Counted from the first letter of the stretch, positions 7,657-17,231 are shown. The stretch: 19,687 nucleotides of DNA from Draconibacterium orientale (GCA_020718265.1 DYSM01000018.1:1-19687); one strand, 5' to 3'. Notes: generated from the sequence alone by a model not told the origin. Made by a program: numbers and translations.

Positions 7657-9130
7657 GTTCCGTATGATTTGAGTTGGTAAAATCGGTATGTTTCGGGGGT
7701 TCGTATGAATGAGATGAGTTTTGTTCGTCTTCGTTCAACGTATAATTTGATTTTATGTAAAAATCAGTTTCTTTGGTTGTTACACTAAACTCCGGTTCTG
7801 TAACTGTTTCGTGTTTAGTGTGATAACTTTGCATTTCTGTGTTTTCGGATGTTTTTTGTTCCGAAATTTCGTTCGTTTTCGGAGTTGGTTCAGATAGTTT
7901 GTCTATTTGAGTATATTCTTGTTCTGTTTGCAATCCGGTTTGTGAAACGGTCGAAGGGTTGGCAGTGGTTTGGTTCTTCTTGCGTTTTTGCACCTCTTCC
8001 ATGTTAATTTTTGCACTTGCATTAAGCAAAACGCCCATTGCAAATCCGCTTACGAGCATGGATGTACCGCCCATACTGACCAGCGGGAGCGGCTGCCCCG
8101 TAACCGGTCCAAGCCCGACTGTAACTGCAATGTGCATAAAGGCTTGCATGGTAATCATAAGCGTAAAACCTAATGCCAGAAATGCCGGAAAAACCGTTTC
8201 GGAACGCTGAACAATGAGCACACCTCGATAAAATATTACAAAATATAAAATCAGAACGAAAATACCTACAAAAATGGACATTTCGCCAATAATCAGTGCA
8301 TAAATATAATCGGACTGCGCCTGAGACAGAACGTAACGTGCTGTGCTTTTGCCCGGTCCTGCGGGATTGAATGCGCCTTCCAGAATATTAATTTGTGCTG
8401 CATCGGGTTGTCTCGATTCATTTTCATAGCGTTCGGGATGAAAAAACAGTCCAAATCGTTTTTCCCAAGTGTCCATGCGACCGGGAAGTTCTATTTCCGG
8501 GCTAAGTTGCTGCGCTATAAATGAATAGCCGAAAGCAACAATAAATGTGAGTGAAACAAAACGTATGAGCAGTTTGGTTCTTAATTTTGTTATCGCCATC
8601 ATGGTGATGATAATTGCATAAATCAGCACGGCTGTCGATAAATTGTGGATGAAAATCATAGCGATAACGCCCACGGTTACTCCGTGCACTATGCGTGCAT
8701 GTTTTTCGTATAACACCGCATTGTTGTAATATTTATCAGCAATTGCAGCTAAATATATAACTAACGCAGCTTTTGCAAGTTCGGAAGTTTGTATTGCTCC
8801 GACAAGAGGTAACACTAACCAACGCGTGGCATCATTGGTGGTTTTTCCGTAAATAAGCGTAGCTATAACAAGAAGAATAGACAAGCCTAAAATCGGATAC
8901 GTCAATTTTTTTATCCATGCTAACGGAATGTTGTAGCCGAGAAACAGCGCAAACCCGCCGAAGATGGTATTCTGAATATGTTTTACGAATGTTCCTGAAA
9001 TATTGCCGCCGGTTCTGACCGACAATGCTCCGCCGGCACTCGATACGGCAACAAGCGAAATCATGAGAAGCATCAGGATTGCCCCCCATAATATTCTGTC
9101 GCCTTGTAAAACTTTTATCTTCTGTGCCAT
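7646..9130 (-). CDS. ftsW: Septal peptidoglycan glycosyltransferase FtsW (SEDS family)
   Basis: Polytopic membrane protein that polymerises lipid II at the septum together with the FtsI-type transpeptidase. About ten hydrophobic segments cover residues 14-373. Asp274 in QAQSDYIYAL aligns with the catalytic Asp of the SEDS extracellular loop (EAHTDFIFA in E. coli). The family signature GPVTGQPLPLVSMGG is at 341-355. Residues about 376-494 form a cytoplasmic tail rich in Thr, Ser, Glu, Gln and Asn with a basic start (QKRKK), probably disordered and longer than in classic FtsW. FtsW rather than RodA is inferred from its position between murD and murG. Confidence 0.96.
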   Translation of the reverse strand: MAQKIKVLQGDRILWGAILMLLMISLVAVSSAGGALSVRTGGNISGTFVKHIQNTIFGGFALFLGYNIPLAWIKKLTYPILGLSILLVIATLIYGKTTNDATRWLVLPLVGAIQTSELAKAALVIYLAAIADKYYNNAVLYEKHARIVHGVTVGVIAMIFIHNLSTAVLIYAIIITMMAITKLRTKLLIRFVSLTFIVAFGYSFIAQQLSPEIELPGRMDTWEKRFGLFFHPERYENESRQPDAAQINILEGAFNPAGPGKSTARYVLSQAQSDYIYALIIGEMSIFVGIFVLILYFVIFYRGVLIVQRSETVFPAFLALGFTLMITMQAFMHIAVTVGLGPVTGQPLPLVSMGGTSMLVSGFAMGVLLNASAKINMEEVQKRKKNQTTANPSTVSQTGLQTEQEYTQIDKLSEPTPKTNEISEQKTSENTEMQSYHTKHETVTEPEFSVTTKETDFYIKSNYTLNEDEQNSSHSYEPPKHTDFTNSNHTERVD

Positions 9131-9151
9131 GTTAATTTTATTGTTTTGATT

Positions 9152-10486
9152 TTACAACTCGCGCACTGCTTTTTTAAACTGTAGCCCGCGGTCTTCGTAA
9201 TTTTGGAATAAATCGAAACTTTTACATGCCGGTGATAGCAGAACTGTATCGCCTTCTTTTGCAAGTGTATATGCTTTTTCTACGGCTTCGGTCATGCTGT
9301 GTGTATCGTAAAGTTCTGTAATGCCGGAAAATGCACTGATTATCGGCGTATTGTCCGCGCCCATGCACACGATAGCTTTCACTTTTTGATGAACCAAATC
9401 TTTCAAAATGCCGTAATCGTTACCTTCATCTTTGCCGCCGAGTATCAGAATGACTTGTCCGTCAATGCTTTGCAGTGCGTACCAAGTTGAGTTTACGTTC
9501 GTAGCTTTGGAGTCGTTAATGAAACGTACACCGCCGACTTTGATGAATTTTTCCAACCGATGTTCCACGCCTTGAAACGATTGAAAACTTTCGCGCAATT
9601 TTTCGTTACGAATTTCATTCAATTTCGCTGCAATTCCGGCTGCCATCGAATTATATTTGTTGTGAATACCGTCAAGTGGTAATTTTTCTTCTTTCATGCT
9701 GAATTCTTCGTTTTTTGTTATGATTTTGAGAATGTTATCTTTAATAAATGCACCTTGTTCTGTTTGGTTTTGAACAGAAAACGGATACTGCAGAGCTTTG
9801 ATATTTCGTTTTGAAATTTCCGACATAATAACCTCATCGTCAGCGCAATAAATAAAACTGTCTGCCGAAGTTTGGTTTTGAAGGATTCTGAATTTTGAGT
9901 TTACATAGTTTTCAAATTTATTGTCGTAACGATATAAATGGTCGGGCGTTATGTTCATCAAAATGGCAATTTCAGCTTTGAAATCAAACATATCGTCCAA
10001 CTGAAAGCTGCTGATTTCCAATACATAAAAGTCAAAATCGTGTTCCGCAACCTGCCATGCGAACGATTGTCCGACATTTCCGCCCAAACCAACCTTGAAA
10101 CCTGCATCTTTCAAAATATGATAGGTCATCATGGTGGTTGTGGTTTTGCCGTTGCTGCCCGTGATGCAGATTTTTTTTGCCGATGTAAATCGCGCCGCAA
10201 ATTCTATTTCCGAAATAATCGGTATGTTTTTTTTGCGAATTTGTTGCACCAAAGCCACATGTTCGCCGATTCCCGGACTTTTTATGACCTCATCGGCGTT
10301 AAGAATCAGATTTTCTGTATGTTTACCATCTTCAAAAGCGATATTGCGTGCAGTTAATTCGGCTTTATATTTATCTTTTATCGTTCCAAAATCCGACAAA
10401 AAGACATCGTAACCCATTTTTTGGGCTAAGATTGCTGCGCCTGTTCCGCTTTCGCCGGCTCCGAGTATGGCAATTCGTCGTGTCAT
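9152..10486 (-). CDS. murD: UDP-N-acetylmuramoyl-L-alanine--D-glutamate ligase MurD
   Basis: Cytoplasmic ATP-dependent ligase that adds D-Glu to UDP-MurNAc-L-Ala. The N-terminal UDP-binding motif GAGESGTG is at 9-16, the ATP P-loop GSNGKTT at 110-116, and ITPDHLYRY lies in the central domain. EHRLE and NDSKATN belong to the ligase C-terminal region. The end carries SPACKSFDLFQNYEDRG, close to the family's SPACASFDxFxNYEDRG, with Lys in place of the second Ala. The length of 444 aa is normal. It lies 54 bp after mraY and 21 bp before ftsW. Confidence 0.97.
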   Translation of the reverse strand: MTRRIAILGAGESGTGAAILAQKMGYDVFLSDFGTIKDKYKAELTARNIAFEDGKHTENLILNADEVIKSPGIGEHVALVQQIRKKNIPIISEIEFAARFTSAKKICITGSNGKTTTTMMTYHILKDAGFKVGLGGNVGQSFAWQVAEHDFDFYVLEISSFQLDDMFDFKAEIAILMNITPDHLYRYDNKFENYVNSKFRILQNQTSADSFIYCADDEVIMSEISKRNIKALQYPFSVQNQTEQGAFIKDNILKIITKNEEFSMKEEKLPLDGIHNKYNSMAAGIAAKLNEIRNEKLRESFQSFQGVEHRLEKFIKVGGVRFINDSKATNVNSTWYALQSIDGQVILILGGKDEGNDYGILKDLVHQKVKAIVCMGADNTPIISAFSGITELYDTHSMTEAVEKAYTLAKEGDTVLLSPACKSFDLFQNYEDRGLQFKKAVREL

Positions 10487-10540
10487 TGGTTTAAATTTAA
10501 AATCTTTTTTTGAAACTTTTATGTGTAATCTATGTGTTAA

Positions 10541-11767
10541 TTATCTGATTTTCAGTGTGATAATTGAAAGAATTGCCAAAACGATTCCTACAATCCAGAA
10601 GCGCGCCACGATTTTTGGTTCGGGTATGCCTTTCTTTTGATAATGATGATGAAGCGGCGACATTAGAAAAATGCGTCTGCCTTCGCCAAACCGTTTTTTT
10701 GTGTATTTGAAATATGAAACTTGCAGCATAACCGACAGATTTTCAACCAAAAACACGCCCGCCAACACAGGTATCAAAAGTTCTTTTCGCACTAAAATTG
10801 CAAAAACGCCGATGATGCCGCCGATGGTCAAACTGCCCGTATCGCCCATGAAAACCTGTGCCGGATACGAATTGTACCACAAAAATCCGACAGTCGCGCC
10901 CACAAAGGCACTTGCGAAAATAACAAGCTCGCCGACGTGCGGTATGTACATGATATTCAGATAGTCAGCAAAAATTAAGTTGCCGGAAACATACGCGAAC
11001 AACCCAAGTGTAAAGCCGACAATTCCGGACGTTCCGGCGGCAAGTCCGTCTAAGCCGTCCGTCATGTTTGCGCCGTTGGAAACCGCTGTGGTGATGATAA
11101 TTACGAGAATTATGAACACAGCCCAAGCCCATGCTTTGTGGTTTTCGCCCATAAAACTGACCAAGGTTGCATAATCGAATTCGTTGTCCTTCACGAACGG
11201 GATTGTGGTTTTCAAAGGTTTATCCACGCGACTTGGAAAATCTTCAACCACAGTTTCCGGTGTTTCGCAAAGTACAGCAGATTTCGGGTTTTCGCGAATT
11301 TGAATGTCGTCGCTCAAATAAAACACCAAACCGATGGTTAAACCAAGCAAAACTTGTCCGACAATTTTGAATTTACCGGGCAAACCGGCTTTATTTTTCT
11401 TAAATGTTTTGATGTAATCGTCTATAAATCCGATAATTCCGAGCCAAATTGTGGTTCCGAGCATGATGAGCACATACGTGTTCGTGAGGTTCGCGAAGAG
11501 CAAAACCGGAATCACGATGGATGCAATTATGATTAAACCGCCCATGGTTGGTGTGCCTTTTTTCTGATATTGACCTTCCAAACCCAAATCGCGCACAAGT
11601 TCGCCTATCTGTTTGCGTTGCAGATATTTAATCACACGTTTTCCCCAAAACAAAGCAATAAAAAGCGAAAATACTGCGCCCAAAGCCGCTCGGAATGAGA
11701 GGTATTGGAACAGCCTTGCTCCGGGTAAATCAAATTGATCCAAATATGTAAATAAATGATATAACAT
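10541..11767 (-). CDS. mraY: Phospho-N-acetylmuramoyl-pentapeptide-transferase MraY
   Basis: Integral membrane enzyme that moves phospho-MurNAc-pentapeptide from UDP to undecaprenyl phosphate, making lipid I. About ten membrane helices are apparent. The catalytic Asp pair is in FIDDY (Asp116-Asp117), NMTDGLDGL is at 234-242, FMGDTGSL at 306-313 and the LHHHYQ loop is near the C-terminus. The protein has 408 aa, against about 360 in E. coli. The extra length includes a polar stretch at about 151-195, between two membrane helices and likely periplasmic. I recall similar extra loops in other Bacteroidota MraY proteins. The gap to murE is 16 bp. Confidence 0.97.
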   Translation of the reverse strand: MLYHLFTYLDQFDLPGARLFQYLSFRAALGAVFSLFIALFWGKRVIKYLQRKQIGELVRDLGLEGQYQKKGTPTMGGLIIIASIVIPVLLFANLTNTYVLIMLGTTIWLGIIGFIDDYIKTFKKNKAGLPGKFKIVGQVLLGLTIGLVFYLSDDIQIRENPKSAVLCETPETVVEDFPSRVDKPLKTTIPFVKDNEFDYATLVSFMGENHKAWAWAVFIILVIIITTAVSNGANMTDGLDGLAAGTSGIVGFTLGLFAYVSGNLIFADYLNIMYIPHVGELVIFASAFVGATVGFLWYNSYPAQVFMGDTGSLTIGGIIGVFAILVRKELLIPVLAGVFLVENLSVMLQVSYFKYTKKRFGEGRRIFLMSPLHHHYQKKGIPEPKIVARFWIVGIVLAILSIITLKIR

Positions 11768-11783
11768 CTTGAATTTAAGTTTA

Positions 11784-13235
11784 TTACATGTATTTTTCCG
11801 CTATTTCTTTATCATCGAAATGTGAGCGTGTACCGTTTATTTCCTGATAATCTTCGTGTCCTTTTCCTGCAATCAGCACAATATCACCGCGTTGCGCGAG
11901 CATGAGCGCGGTTTTAATGGCATCTTCTCTGTTTGTAATCTTGAGTGTATTTTGCCTCTGAATTTCGGAAAGTCCGGATTCCATGTCATGTAAAATCGTT
12001 TCCGGATTTTCAGTTCGCGGGTTGTCGGAGGTCAAAATCAGGCGGTTACTCCATTCTGCCGCTGTGCGTGCCATCACGGGACGTTTGGTTTTATCACGGT
12101 CGCCGCCGGCACCTGCAACGGTGATGATGTTTTGCTCAGGTTCACGGATTTTATCAATCGTTGAGAGCACGTTTTTCAACGCATCGGGTGTGTGCGCATA
12201 ATCGACAATCGCAGTTTTTCCGTTTTTATTCAAAATATCAAAACGACCTTTTACCGGCTGTAAACTGCTGATTATTTGTAAGATATATTCTGAATCTAAA
12301 CCCAAAAGCTCGGCTGCGGCATACACGGCAACGATATTGTAGGCATTGAAATCGCCGGTCAGAATCGTCCAAACTTCTTTGTGATTTAGTTCGGACAACA
12401 TGCCGTCGAAGTGTGTTTCGAGCACTTTTATTTTGAAATCGGCAAAATTTTTCAAGCCGTACGTGTGTTGCGAAGCTGCGGTATTTTGAAGCATCACTCG
12501 TCCGTTTTTATCGTCGATATTCGTGAGCGCGAACGCATTTTTCGGCAATTTATCGAAGAATAACTTCTTGGCTTTCAGATATTCGGCAAACGTTTGGTGA
12601 TAATCCAGATGGTCGTGTGTGAGATTTGTGAAAATACCGCCGACAAATTTCAAACCTTCAACACGGTTTTGAACAACAGCGTGCGAACTCACTTCAGCGA
12701 AGCAATATTCGCAACCTTCGTTTATCATTTCGGAAAGTAACCGATTGAATGTCAGAACATCGGGCGTTGTATGTTTCGTTTCATAAGCTTTTGTATTTAT
12801 GAAATTTTTAACCGTTGAAATTAATCCGGCTTTGTGTCCTGCGGCAAGAAACAACTTATGCAATAACGTGGCGATGGTGGTTTTGCCGTTCGTTCCTGTA
12901 ACGCCGACGAGTTTCAGCTTTTCGGACGGATGCTCGTAAAATTCTGCAGCAGCATGAGCAAGCGCAACAGCGGTATCGGCTACTCGGATGTAAGTGATGT
13001 GCTTGTACGTTTGATTTTGAGTAACATCCTGATATACAATAGCTGATGCGCCTTGCTCAATCGCTTTTTCAATGAATTTGTGTCCGTCTGTTTGTGTGCC
13101 TTTTAGTGCAAAAAATAGAGTTCCTGCCACGACTTCTCGTGAGTCAAATGCCAATTTTTCAACAACACAATCGGTTGCCCCGATAACTTCGAGGGTTGAA
13201 ATATGCGCAAATATGTCAGAAATTATTTTTTGCAT
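11784..13235 (-). CDS. murE: UDP-MurNAc-L-Ala-D-Glu--2,6-diaminopimelate ligase MurE
   Basis: Cytoplasmic ATP-dependent ligase that adds the third stem-peptide residue. The P-loop GTNGKTT is at 114-120, TNLTHDHLDYH at 203-213, and YLKAKK near 219 contains the lysine expected to be carbamylated. The DNPR motif (404-407) is the known signature for meso-diaminopimelate rather than lysine. The ATG at 13235 was chosen because it gives the normal 483 aa and lies 11 bp after the ftsI stop. The frame is open further upstream to a TTG at 13472, but that would add 79 very basic, non-homologous residues lying wholly inside the ftsI 3' end. Confidence 0.96.
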   Translation of the reverse strand: MQKIISDIFAHISTLEVIGATDCVVEKLAFDSREVVAGTLFFALKGTQTDGHKFIEKAIEQGASAIVYQDVTQNQTYKHITYIRVADTAVALAHAAAEFYEHPSEKLKLVGVTGTNGKTTIATLLHKLFLAAGHKAGLISTVKNFINTKAYETKHTTPDVLTFNRLLSEMINEGCEYCFAEVSSHAVVQNRVEGLKFVGGIFTNLTHDHLDYHQTFAEYLKAKKLFFDKLPKNAFALTNIDDKNGRVMLQNTAASQHTYGLKNFADFKIKVLETHFDGMLSELNHKEVWTILTGDFNAYNIVAVYAAAELLGLDSEYILQIISSLQPVKGRFDILNKNGKTAIVDYAHTPDALKNVLSTIDKIREPEQNIITVAGAGGDRDKTKRPVMARTAAEWSNRLILTSDNPRTENPETILHDMESGLSEIQRQNTLKITNREDAIKTALMLAQRGDIVLIAGKGHEDYQEINGTRSHFDDKEIAEKYM

Positions 13236-13246
13236 TCTATTGAAAA

Positions 13247-15388
13247 TTACATTGTTAAATGTATTGTTGTACCTTTTTTTGTTTTCACTCCTGCTTCGGG
13301 CATTTGTTTTTTTATGCTGCCGCGTCCGCTGAGTGTTACGTCGTATCCTATGCTTTCCAACAAAAAAACTGCATCTTTCGCGCTCATATCCAGCACGTTC
13401 GGAACGATACTTGTTTGTATCACAAGATTCGACATGCTCACGTTTCGCCTCGTGCTGGTGGTTTTTATCCAATCTGATGCGATTTTATTTGCCGAAACGC
13501 TGACGCCTAAAATTTTCAAAACACGAGCGATGTCGCTTCGATATCCGTTTTTGGATTCAGGTGCTGTCGCACTTCCGCGTGTTGGCTTAAAGGCGTATAA
13601 TTCAGCGTCTTGATAAAATATTTTGTCCGCAATTTTCTTAAAAACAGGCGCGGCAACTTCTGCTCCGTAATAATCGGCAACTTCCGGGTTGATGTCCGAA
13701 ATAACGACGATGCAGGAATATTTTGGTCTGTCTGCCGGAAAATATCCCACAAAAGAGGCTTCGTAACGTTTGTTTTTGTAACCGATTAGGTCGTCGTAAA
13801 AGCGGACGGTTCCCGTTTTGCCTGCAATTTTGTAATCGGTACTTTTGATACTTTGTGCGGTTCCGCGCTCAACGACTCCGAGCAACATATCTTGAATTAT
13901 TTTTACATTTTTATCTTCACAAATACGTGTGGTGTGTTTTTTCCAATTCCAAGTATTGATAGTTTTTCCGTTTTGCACTTGTTCTTTTACAATGTGTGGT
14001 GTTACGCGTTTTCCGCCGTTTGCAATGGCATTATAGAAGGTCAAAATTTGTATCGGAGTGGTTTCCATTTGGTAGCCGAAGCCCATGCGCAAAAACAAGG
14101 ATTTGTTCCACGCCGCACTGCCCGGACGCGTGATTAACGGTTCGTCTTCGCCCGATAAATCTATGCCGCTTACACCTCCAAAGCCATAAGCATTAAGGCG
14201 TTCGATGAGTTTTTCCGGTTTTTTCATGTACTTCATCATAATTTCGGACATACCGATATTGGATGATTTTTCTAAAATCTGTTTTGAAGTTAAATATCCG
14301 TACGCCGAGTTGTCTCGAATGGTATCCTGTTTTCCGTTGTAATATTTGAAACCTCGTCCGCCAAGGTAGAACGTGTCTGTCGGTTCGATGTAGCGGTCTT
14401 CCAAAGCAGCCATCATAATTGCAGTTTTGAATGTTGAACCCGGAGTGTTTCGTTTTCCTACGGCGTAATTATCTTGTCGTTCGTTATAGCGTTTCAGGGT
14501 GTCTCCTTTTGCGTAACCCAAATTGACCATCGCTTTAATTAATCCGGTTTCAACTTCCATAACCACAACGGTTCCGTACTTTGCATCGGTTCGTTTGAGT
14601 TGTTTGAGCAGTTCTGTGTGTGCAAATTGTTGTAAATCAACATTTAAAGCAGTAATTAAATCAGCCGAAGGAATTTCCTCGTGAATCGTACCGTTTTGTT
14701 CGTTCAAAAATCCGATATCCGCTACTTCTAGTCCGTAGCTTTTTCCGGCAACACCACTAAGTTCGTTATTATAGAAAAATTCCAAACCGTATTTTGGAAC
14801 AACGGATTTTCCCGTCATACCGTCAAAATGCACACTGCCCAACACTCTATTCATAAGTGTATCAACGGTGTGGATATTAACGTTTCTTGTAAGCACAATA
14901 AGTCCGCCTTTGAATTGCGTCAAACGAAAGATTGGTAACTTTTTTAAAAGCTCTTTATTTTCGTAACTTAATGACTGTGCGATTCTTACGTTTTTGCGTT
15001 TGTTTTTACGCATTGTAACGAAAAGGTCTTTGTATTCTTGTGCGGTTTTATCTTTCAAAAATCCGCTAAGTCCCATTGCGAGAGAGTCTATCCCTGTGTT
15101 GAAAATCTTTTCCGAAGCAGTTGTGGGGTCAAATTCCAAATCGTATTTTGAAATGTAGGCGACCAACAAATTTCTGTTTTCGTCAAAAATGCTGCCTCGC
15201 AGCGGTGTACTTTCTTTTACGGATGCGGCAATTTCTTTTTTTCGTTCTTTTAAATACTCCGCACGTCCGGTAAAAATGTACGTTATACGCCCAAAAATTG
15301 CACCTGCAAACAAAATCATCACAACTAATGTGATGTTTGTGCTGGCAATGATGCTCTTTTTTTTGCTATTTCCGTGTGGGGTACTCAT
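13247..15388 (-). CDS. ftsI: Septal penicillin-binding protein FtsI/PBP3-type transpeptidase with PASTA domain
   Basis: Class B PBP that cross-links septal peptidoglycan in the periplasm, partnered with FtsW. A short cytoplasmic N-terminus and one membrane helix (about 17-39) anchor it. The PBP dimerisation region begins near PLRGSIFD (62-69). In the transpeptidase domain, the active-site Ser318 lies in STFK (318-321), SSN is at 375-377 and KTGT at 524-527. The C-terminus (about 657-713) is a single PASTA domain (IVPNVLDMSAKDA followed by GTTIHLTM). The length of 713 aa is long for FtsI but fits the Bacteroidota form with PASTA. It starts 3 bp after ftsL. Confidence 0.96.
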   Translation of the reverse strand: MSTPHGNSKKKSIIASTNITLVVMILFAGAIFGRITYIFTGRAEYLKERKKEIAASVKESTPLRGSIFDENRNLLVAYISKYDLEFDPTTASEKIFNTGIDSLAMGLSGFLKDKTAQEYKDLFVTMRKNKRKNVRIAQSLSYENKELLKKLPIFRLTQFKGGLIVLTRNVNIHTVDTLMNRVLGSVHFDGMTGKSVVPKYGLEFFYNNELSGVAGKSYGLEVADIGFLNEQNGTIHEEIPSADLITALNVDLQQFAHTELLKQLKRTDAKYGTVVVMEVETGLIKAMVNLGYAKGDTLKRYNERQDNYAVGKRNTPGSTFKTAIMMAALEDRYIEPTDTFYLGGRGFKYYNGKQDTIRDNSAYGYLTSKQILEKSSNIGMSEIMMKYMKKPEKLIERLNAYGFGGVSGIDLSGEDEPLITRPGSAAWNKSLFLRMGFGYQMETTPIQILTFYNAIANGGKRVTPHIVKEQVQNGKTINTWNWKKHTTRICEDKNVKIIQDMLLGVVERGTAQSIKSTDYKIAGKTGTVRFYDDLIGYKNKRYEASFVGYFPADRPKYSCIVVISDINPEVADYYGAEVAAPVFKKIADKIFYQDAELYAFKPTRGSATAPESKNGYRSDIARVLKILGVSVSANKIASDWIKTTSTRRNVSMSNLVIQTSIVPNVLDMSAKDAVFLLESIGYDVTLSGRGSIKKQMPEAGVKTKKGTTIHLTM

Positions 15389-15391
15389 GTA

Positions 15392-15739
15392 TTATTTGTT
15401 TAATTTTTCTTGATTTTCCGATATTACAATAACTCTGTGTGGTGTTTGGGGCAAATGCAATCCTAAATTATTTTGAGTTGAAACCTTTTCAAGTTCGCGT
15501 TCTAATGAACTTTTGAACAGTGCCGATTTGTGCATCACGTAATCCGACCGCTTATTTTGCAATTCTGTTTCTAATTTTTTTATTTCACGTTGTTTTTGCT
15601 CTACCTTTGTGGTAATCAGCACGTAAACAATGGTCAATATCAGCAAAAATGCTAAATATTTTATGTTTTCTTTATTCAGGAAACGGCTTAACCAATCGCC
15701 CGAAAGTAAGCGTTGCAAATATGTTTTGTCCGTAATCAT
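15392..15739 (-). CDS. ftsL: FtsL-like small division protein
   Basis: This 115-aa bitopic protein has a cytoplasmic N-terminus, a membrane helix at about 27-43 and a periplasmic coiled coil at about 46-90 (QREIKKLETELQ and later SLERELEKV). A short GLHLPQTPHRVIVI segment follows. This is the standard architecture of FtsL, which forms a trimeric subcomplex with FtsQ and FtsB-like proteins and activates FtsW-FtsI. Sequence identity in the family is low, so the call rests on topology and on its place between rsmH and ftsI. The start overlaps the rsmH stop as ATGA. Confidence 0.85.
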   Translation of the reverse strand: MITDKTYLQRLLSGDWLSRFLNKENIKYLAFLLILTIVYVLITTKVEQKQREIKKLETELQNKRSDYVMHKSALFKSSLERELEKVSTQNNLGLHLPQTPHRVIVISENQEKLNK

Positions 15740-16647
15740 ATACGTGTTGCAGTTCTAAGTTTAGCACTTCGGGCGCGGTTATTTTGTTCAAGTTCGGCTT
15801 CATTCGGCGTCGCAGCTTTGTTACTGTCTGCCTCAAACGGTTTTTGAACATTTCCGTAAATATCTTGTTTCAAATCGCCTTCAAGATTTCCTGTTTTAAT
15901 ATAATTTTTCACTAATCTGTCTTCCAACGAATGGTATGTGAGAAACACAATTTTTCCGCCCGGTTTTACAATTTCTGCGCACGATTTCAATAAATCTTCC
16001 AAAACCTGCATTTCTTTATTTACCGTAATGCGCAGAGCCTGATACGCTTGCGCAAAGTATTTGAACTCTTTGTGGCGCGGTGCGAACGGTTCGAGCAGCG
16101 CATTAAATTGCTTGGTGGTACGAATCGGATTCGTTTTTCGTGTGCTTCCGATTGCGCGAACCACGCGCGATGCGTTTTGCAGCTCGCCGTAAGTTTTGAA
16201 AATATGAATCAGCTCTTCTTCTTCGGCTTCGTTCAAAATTCGCGCTGCCGTTACGTCCGATTTTTCGTTCATGCGCATATCCAACGGAGCGTCTTCCCTG
16301 AACGAAAATCCGCGATTCGGCACATCAAATTGGTGCGACGACACGCCTAAATCCGCAAGCAAACCGTCCGCAGGCAACACTTCCGCCAAGCGCAAAAAGT
16401 TTTTGATGTAAGCAAAATTCGAACGAACAAACTGAAAATTTGGGTTCAATTTGAACTCCGCCGCATTCAATTCCGCATCGCCGTCTTGGTCAAAAGCAAG
16501 CAGTTTTCCGCCGTTCAATCGGCTCAAAATTTCTCGCGAATGTCCGCCGCCGCCGAAGGTCGCGTCCACATACACACCTGCCGGGTCGGTGATGAGTGCG
16601 TTCACCGAATCGTGCAAAAGAACTGGTATGTGGTATGCGGTATTCAT
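15736..16647 (-). CDS. rsmH: 16S rRNA (cytosine(1402)-N(4))-methyltransferase RsmH (MraW)
   Basis: SAM-dependent methyltransferase that modifies C1402 in the decoding centre of 16S rRNA. The SAM-binding motif DATFGGGGHS is at 28-37, and DLGVSSHQ (99-106) and RGFSFR with PLDMRMN (112-127) are hallmark segments. YHSLEDR (238-244) and the basic end RARSAKLR are also typical. The length of 303 aa is normal. It is the second gene of the cluster, 58 bp after mraZ, and its stop overlaps the ftsL start by 4 bp. Confidence 0.97.
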   Translation of the reverse strand: MNTAYHIPVLLHDSVNALITDPAGVYVDATFGGGGHSREILSRLNGGKLLAFDQDGDAELNAAEFKLNPNFQFVRSNFAYIKNFLRLAEVLPADGLLADLGVSSHQFDVPNRGFSFREDAPLDMRMNEKSDVTAARILNEAEEEELIHIFKTYGELQNASRVVRAIGSTRKTNPIRTTKQFNALLEPFAPRHKEFKYFAQAYQALRITVNKEMQVLEDLLKSCAEIVKPGGKIVFLTYHSLEDRLVKNYIKTGNLEGDLKQDIYGNVQKPFEADSNKAATPNEAELEQNNRARSAKLRTATRI

Positions 16648-16705
16648 CTTTATAATTGCAAATTTCTATTTGATTGATAACTGTTTACTGAAAATTGGTA
16701 ACTGA

Positions 16706-17170
16706 TTAGAATCCGACAAGTTCGCCGCCCATGATTTTTTGTGCCAAATCAGCAAAATCATCCGAGCTTTGTTCTTTGGCTTCGTAAACCGCTTTCGCCC
16801 AAATTTCGATCTTCTTGTCTTGTCCTGAAAAATACACATCTTTGTCTATCTCCGCATATTCCGACAAGCGTTCCGGCAAAAGCAAACGGTTGCTCGAGTC
16901 TAACGTAATTTCAACCGTTCCGCGAAAAAACTCGCGCAAAAATTGGTTGTGATCCTTGTTGTAAGGGTTCAGTTTTGCACGAAGAATTTGTGTTTGGCGT
17001 TCCCATTCTTCTTTCGTATAAAGAATGATGCATTTCTCATAAATATCCCGTTTTGCTACAAAAGTTTCGGCATCGGCACTCCCTTCCATCTGCTTTTTTA
17101 GGGCAGACGGCAGAGAAACCCGTCCTTTCGGGTCAATTTTGCCTGTATAATCGCCAATAAAACTTGCCAT
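16706..17170 (-). CDS. mraZ: Transcriptional regulator MraZ
   Basis: DNA-binding protein of the SpoVT-AbrB fold that forms rings and, in studied bacteria, represses or tunes its own dcw operon. The two repeats each carry the DxxxR signature: DPKGRVSLP (13-21) and DSSNRLLLP (91-99). The length of 154 aa is close to the usual 140-155. It is the first gene of the cluster. Just upstream are a TAnnTTTG promoter and GTGGGG boxes at 10-bp spacing that fit the known type of MraZ target. Confidence 0.97.
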   Translation of the reverse strand: MASFIGDYTGKIDPKGRVSLPSALKKQMEGSADAETFVAKRDIYEKCIILYTKEEWERQTQILRAKLNPYNKDHNQFLREFFRGTVEITLDSSNRLLLPERLSEYAEIDKDVYFSGQDKKIEIWAKAVYEAKEQSSDDFADLAQKIMGGELVGF

Positions 17171-17197
17171 GTGACTTCGGGGTATTATTTCACGTTA

Positions 17198-17231
17198 CAA
17201 AGATATGACTTTTTTGACACTTTGATACAAA
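17198..17231 (-). promoter_or_regulatory. Bacteroidota-type promoter of the dcw cluster
   Basis: On the minus strand TTTG (17231-17228) is followed after 22 nt by TATCTTTG (17205-17198), a full match to the TAnnTTTG -7 element of Bacteroidota primary-sigma promoters with a -33 TTTG. Transcription would start close to 17190, giving a leader of about 20 nt before mraZ. Confidence 0.75.

Noticed and set aside
13236..13472. 79-codon N-terminal extension of murE to a TTG
   Set aside because: It lies entirely within the 3' end of ftsI, is extremely basic with no Mur-ligase similarity, and the ATG at 13235 gives the normal family length.
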